From positions 40,459 through 93,751 of the forward strand of contig JBBBWG010003336.1 in the NCBI GenBank assembly GCA_037176905.1: a stretch of DNA of 53,293 nucleotides. Direction: 5' to 3'. The notes under the pieces were generated by a model. The model saw only the letters and a program-made list of their open reading frames with translations. It was not told where the DNA came from and did no database searches. Source of the DNA: Azolla pinnata. Its lineage: Eukaryota > Streptophyta > Polypodiopsida > Salviniales > Salviniaceae. The position numbers and the translations under genes are program-made. This document shows, in pieces, positions 51,421-53,293 of this stretch (position 1 is its first letter; each line of letters starts with the position of its first letter).

Positions 51421-52560
51421 AGAGACAGCTTATGCTTTGCAAACATCGGCGAAACCCACAACATGCAAAGAAGCTGCAGGGGATTGAAACTGATTGCACA
51501 GACTCGTATAACTTGCGAGGGAATTCGAGATAAACGAACTTCATTCATTCTCACAAATGACACTTGGGACTCGGTGGAACTTACGCAGAAAACTCATGGG
51601 TCCTCCGACTCAAAACAGACGTCTGATTCTTCCGATTCTTACAAACTCTGTATATATATACGCGATAAGTGGCTTACATCATGTTAGTATATACTCTTTT
51701 TTACTTTTATGTTGTTTCATTATTTTAATCTCCCCTTTTTCTTCTCGACCATCTGCAAGTCACCTTAAATCTGAAGGTTTCCCAGCTTCAGATTTCCGTG
51801 GTTTACTTCTACTCGCAGGTCTACTGCAAATGACAAGCTTGAATCGATACGCCAACCGCCGAGGGGCCAAAAAACAGCCTCATATAATTGTTATAACGTA
51901 ACAATTATATGAGAGAATAAACAGAAGAGATGGCCTCCACAGTTGTAAATTATCTTCAGGCTGATACCAAGGGTTAACTGCGAGAAGAAATGGGAATCTG
52001 CGGCAGGATTAGCGAAAGAAGATACAGACTGGAGCGATCCTAACCTCGAGAATCAGTATCGTGTAGGAGAATAAGCCCAGATCCATTGGTATGTTCCTTG
52101 GGGCAAAGCCCTGCACAGATTTGTCCAGCTGTTTCGAAAATACCAATCTTTTCGAATTTCGCTGCGTTCAGGTTTGCTGCAGACTCACCGATAGAGACTG
52201 CCTTAATTTTTCCGGGCATGATGTTTGCACACCATGGCAGCATTCACATCTGGCATGCCATCGCAGGCATGTCTGGCGAAACAGAGGAAATAATAATACT
52301 TCAATAACATCCGCAAGCGAAGAAGTGGGTGGTTGATTGATTATGTATACTTTGTTCCAGGATCTCCGATACATAACATGTATAAATGCAAGAATTTTTT
52401 TACACATTTTGTTTATACACAATTAGATCTTCTTGGATTAACAATAGCTAGGGGTATACTTTAACATAAAACTTGCACTTAATTAACATTTCAAACAAAA
52501 AAGAAGAGTTTTAATTAACAGAGAATGAGCAGATTGCTCATCTAACTCAAAATTAAGAGC
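51421..52560. other. Unassigned region with one weak minus-strand ORF
   Basis: No gene can be named. A minus-strand ORF at 52040-52243 (internal ATG near 52216, MPGKIKAVSIGESAANL...) has normal composition and is followed by a GT at its end (CTCGAG|GTTAGG), so it could be an exon. I do not recognise the family. Plus-strand ORFs at 51358-51901 also lack known domains. Confidence 0.3.
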
Positions 52561-52704
52561 GTATTATCTAAGTTCGATTAACAACGTCTCCGTTCTCTTG
52601 ATTTTGAACCTAGACTGAGTGTGCTTCCGATTAATTCTCTTGATTTTAAACTCAATAGATTACCAGTGTTCCCGTTCTCTTGATCTTGGACTTTAGATCA
52701 ACAA

Positions 52705-53124
52705 GTGCTTCCGATTCTCTCGATTTTAAACTTAGCAGATCAACAATGTTTCCATTCTCTTGAGATCTTCAAGAGTACTTCCGATTCTCTCGATTTTAAA
52801 CTTGGTAGATCAACAATGTTTCCATTCTCTTGAGATCTTCAAGAGTGCTTCCGATTCTCTCGATTTCAAGCTCAGCAGATTAACCATGTTTCCATTCTCT
52901 TGAGATCTTCAAGAGTGCTTCCAATTCTCTTGATTTTAAACTTAGTAGATTAACCATGTTTCCATTCTCTTGAGATCTTCAAGAGTGCTTCCGATTCTCT
53001 CGATTTTAAACTTAGCAGATTAACAATGTTTCCGATTTCTTGAGATCTTCGGCAGTGCTTCCGATTCTCTCGATTTTAAGCTTCGATTAACCAGCATTTC
53101 CAAAATTCTCGTGATCCGAAACAC
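52705..53124. repeat. 70-bp tandem array with palindromic core
   Basis: Units start with gtgcttccgattctctcga at 52705, 52775, 52845, 52915, 52985 and 53055, a period of exactly 70 bp. A diverged earlier unit starts at 52621. Most units contain CTCTTGA-gatct-TCAAGAG, a perfect 7-bp inverted repeat with a 5-bp loop. There are no spacers, so it is a satellite-like tandem array and not a CRISPR. Confidence 0.95.
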
Positions 53125-53246
53125 AAGGCAGAGACAAACGGATCGACGGATGGGGGCCGATCGATCTAGCGATTTCGTCTTTGGATTCAAGATTTCGAAC
53201 CGGAATCAAGCACTCTCCTGATTCAAACCTTCCTCGACACAGACAG

Positions 53247-53293
53247 ACCAATGGAGCGATCGATCTACCAATGGAGCGATCGATCTACCAATG
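53247..53293. repeat. 20-bp tandem repeat running off the window end
   Basis: The unit accaatggagcgatcgatct starts at 53247, 53267 and 53287 and is cut by the window edge. Copies seen are identical. Confidence 0.9.

Noticed and set aside
52705-53124. Regular repeat array considered as CRISPR
   Set aside because: Units are contiguous at 70 bp with no unique spacers and the DNA is eukaryotic.

Overview
The window is nuclear DNA from a land plant, most likely a flowering plant. Genes are split by many GT..AG introns (80 bp to about 1.4 kb), intergenic DNA is AT-rich, plant-type telomere motifs (TTTAGGG) occur internally, and the recognised proteins align best, from memory, with Arabidopsis families. 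No database search was possible; exon borders were worked out by hand from splice sites, reading phase and recalled family alignments. A run of 100 N (35303-35402) marks an assembly gap inside one gene.

Layout. (1) 1442-11014 (+): 19-exon p115/USO1-type golgin (GC6/MAG4 family), a vesicle tether. (2) 12727-17011 (-): 9-exon hexokinase with a plastid-type N-terminus, convergent with the golgin. (3) 17012-20501: GA microsatellites, about 1.1 kb of decayed telomere-like repeats, a head-to-head telomeric palindrome and one orphan exon-like ORF. (4) 20502-22993 (-): kinesin-light-chain-like TPR protein. (5) 24524-28087 (-): 8-exon multi-pass membrane protein of the Rolling-stone-like plant family. 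(6) 29150-32943 (-): 7-exon DEAD-box helicase-like protein that has lost its catalytic motifs. (7) 34003-36673 (-): Obg-type GTPase, probably mitochondrial, interrupted by the gap. (8) 37119-38738 (-): weak unassigned ORFs. (9) 38905-41108 (+): secreted FAS1 (fasciclin) domain protein, followed 58 bp later by (10) 41167-46983 (+): amidase-signature enzyme; the two can be joined in frame by an alternative splice. (11) 47643-50627 (-): ketopantoate-reductase-like Rossmann protein with a probable plastid transit peptide. (12) 50628-53293: telomere-motif composite repeats, an unassigned ORF, a 70-bp tandem array and a 20-bp tandem at the window edge.

The genes are ordinary, mostly single-copy housekeeping loci of unrelated pathways: Golgi tethering, sugar phosphorylation, ribosome-assembly-type GTPase, RNA-helicase-like protein, amide hydrolysis. 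They show no operon-like logic. The points most worth a second look are the possible FAS1-amidase fusion, the helicase-like protein without catalytic residues, a stop-free 84-nt in-frame intron in the golgin, telomere-motif arrays placed just upstream of three genes, and many short tandem duplications lying in introns.
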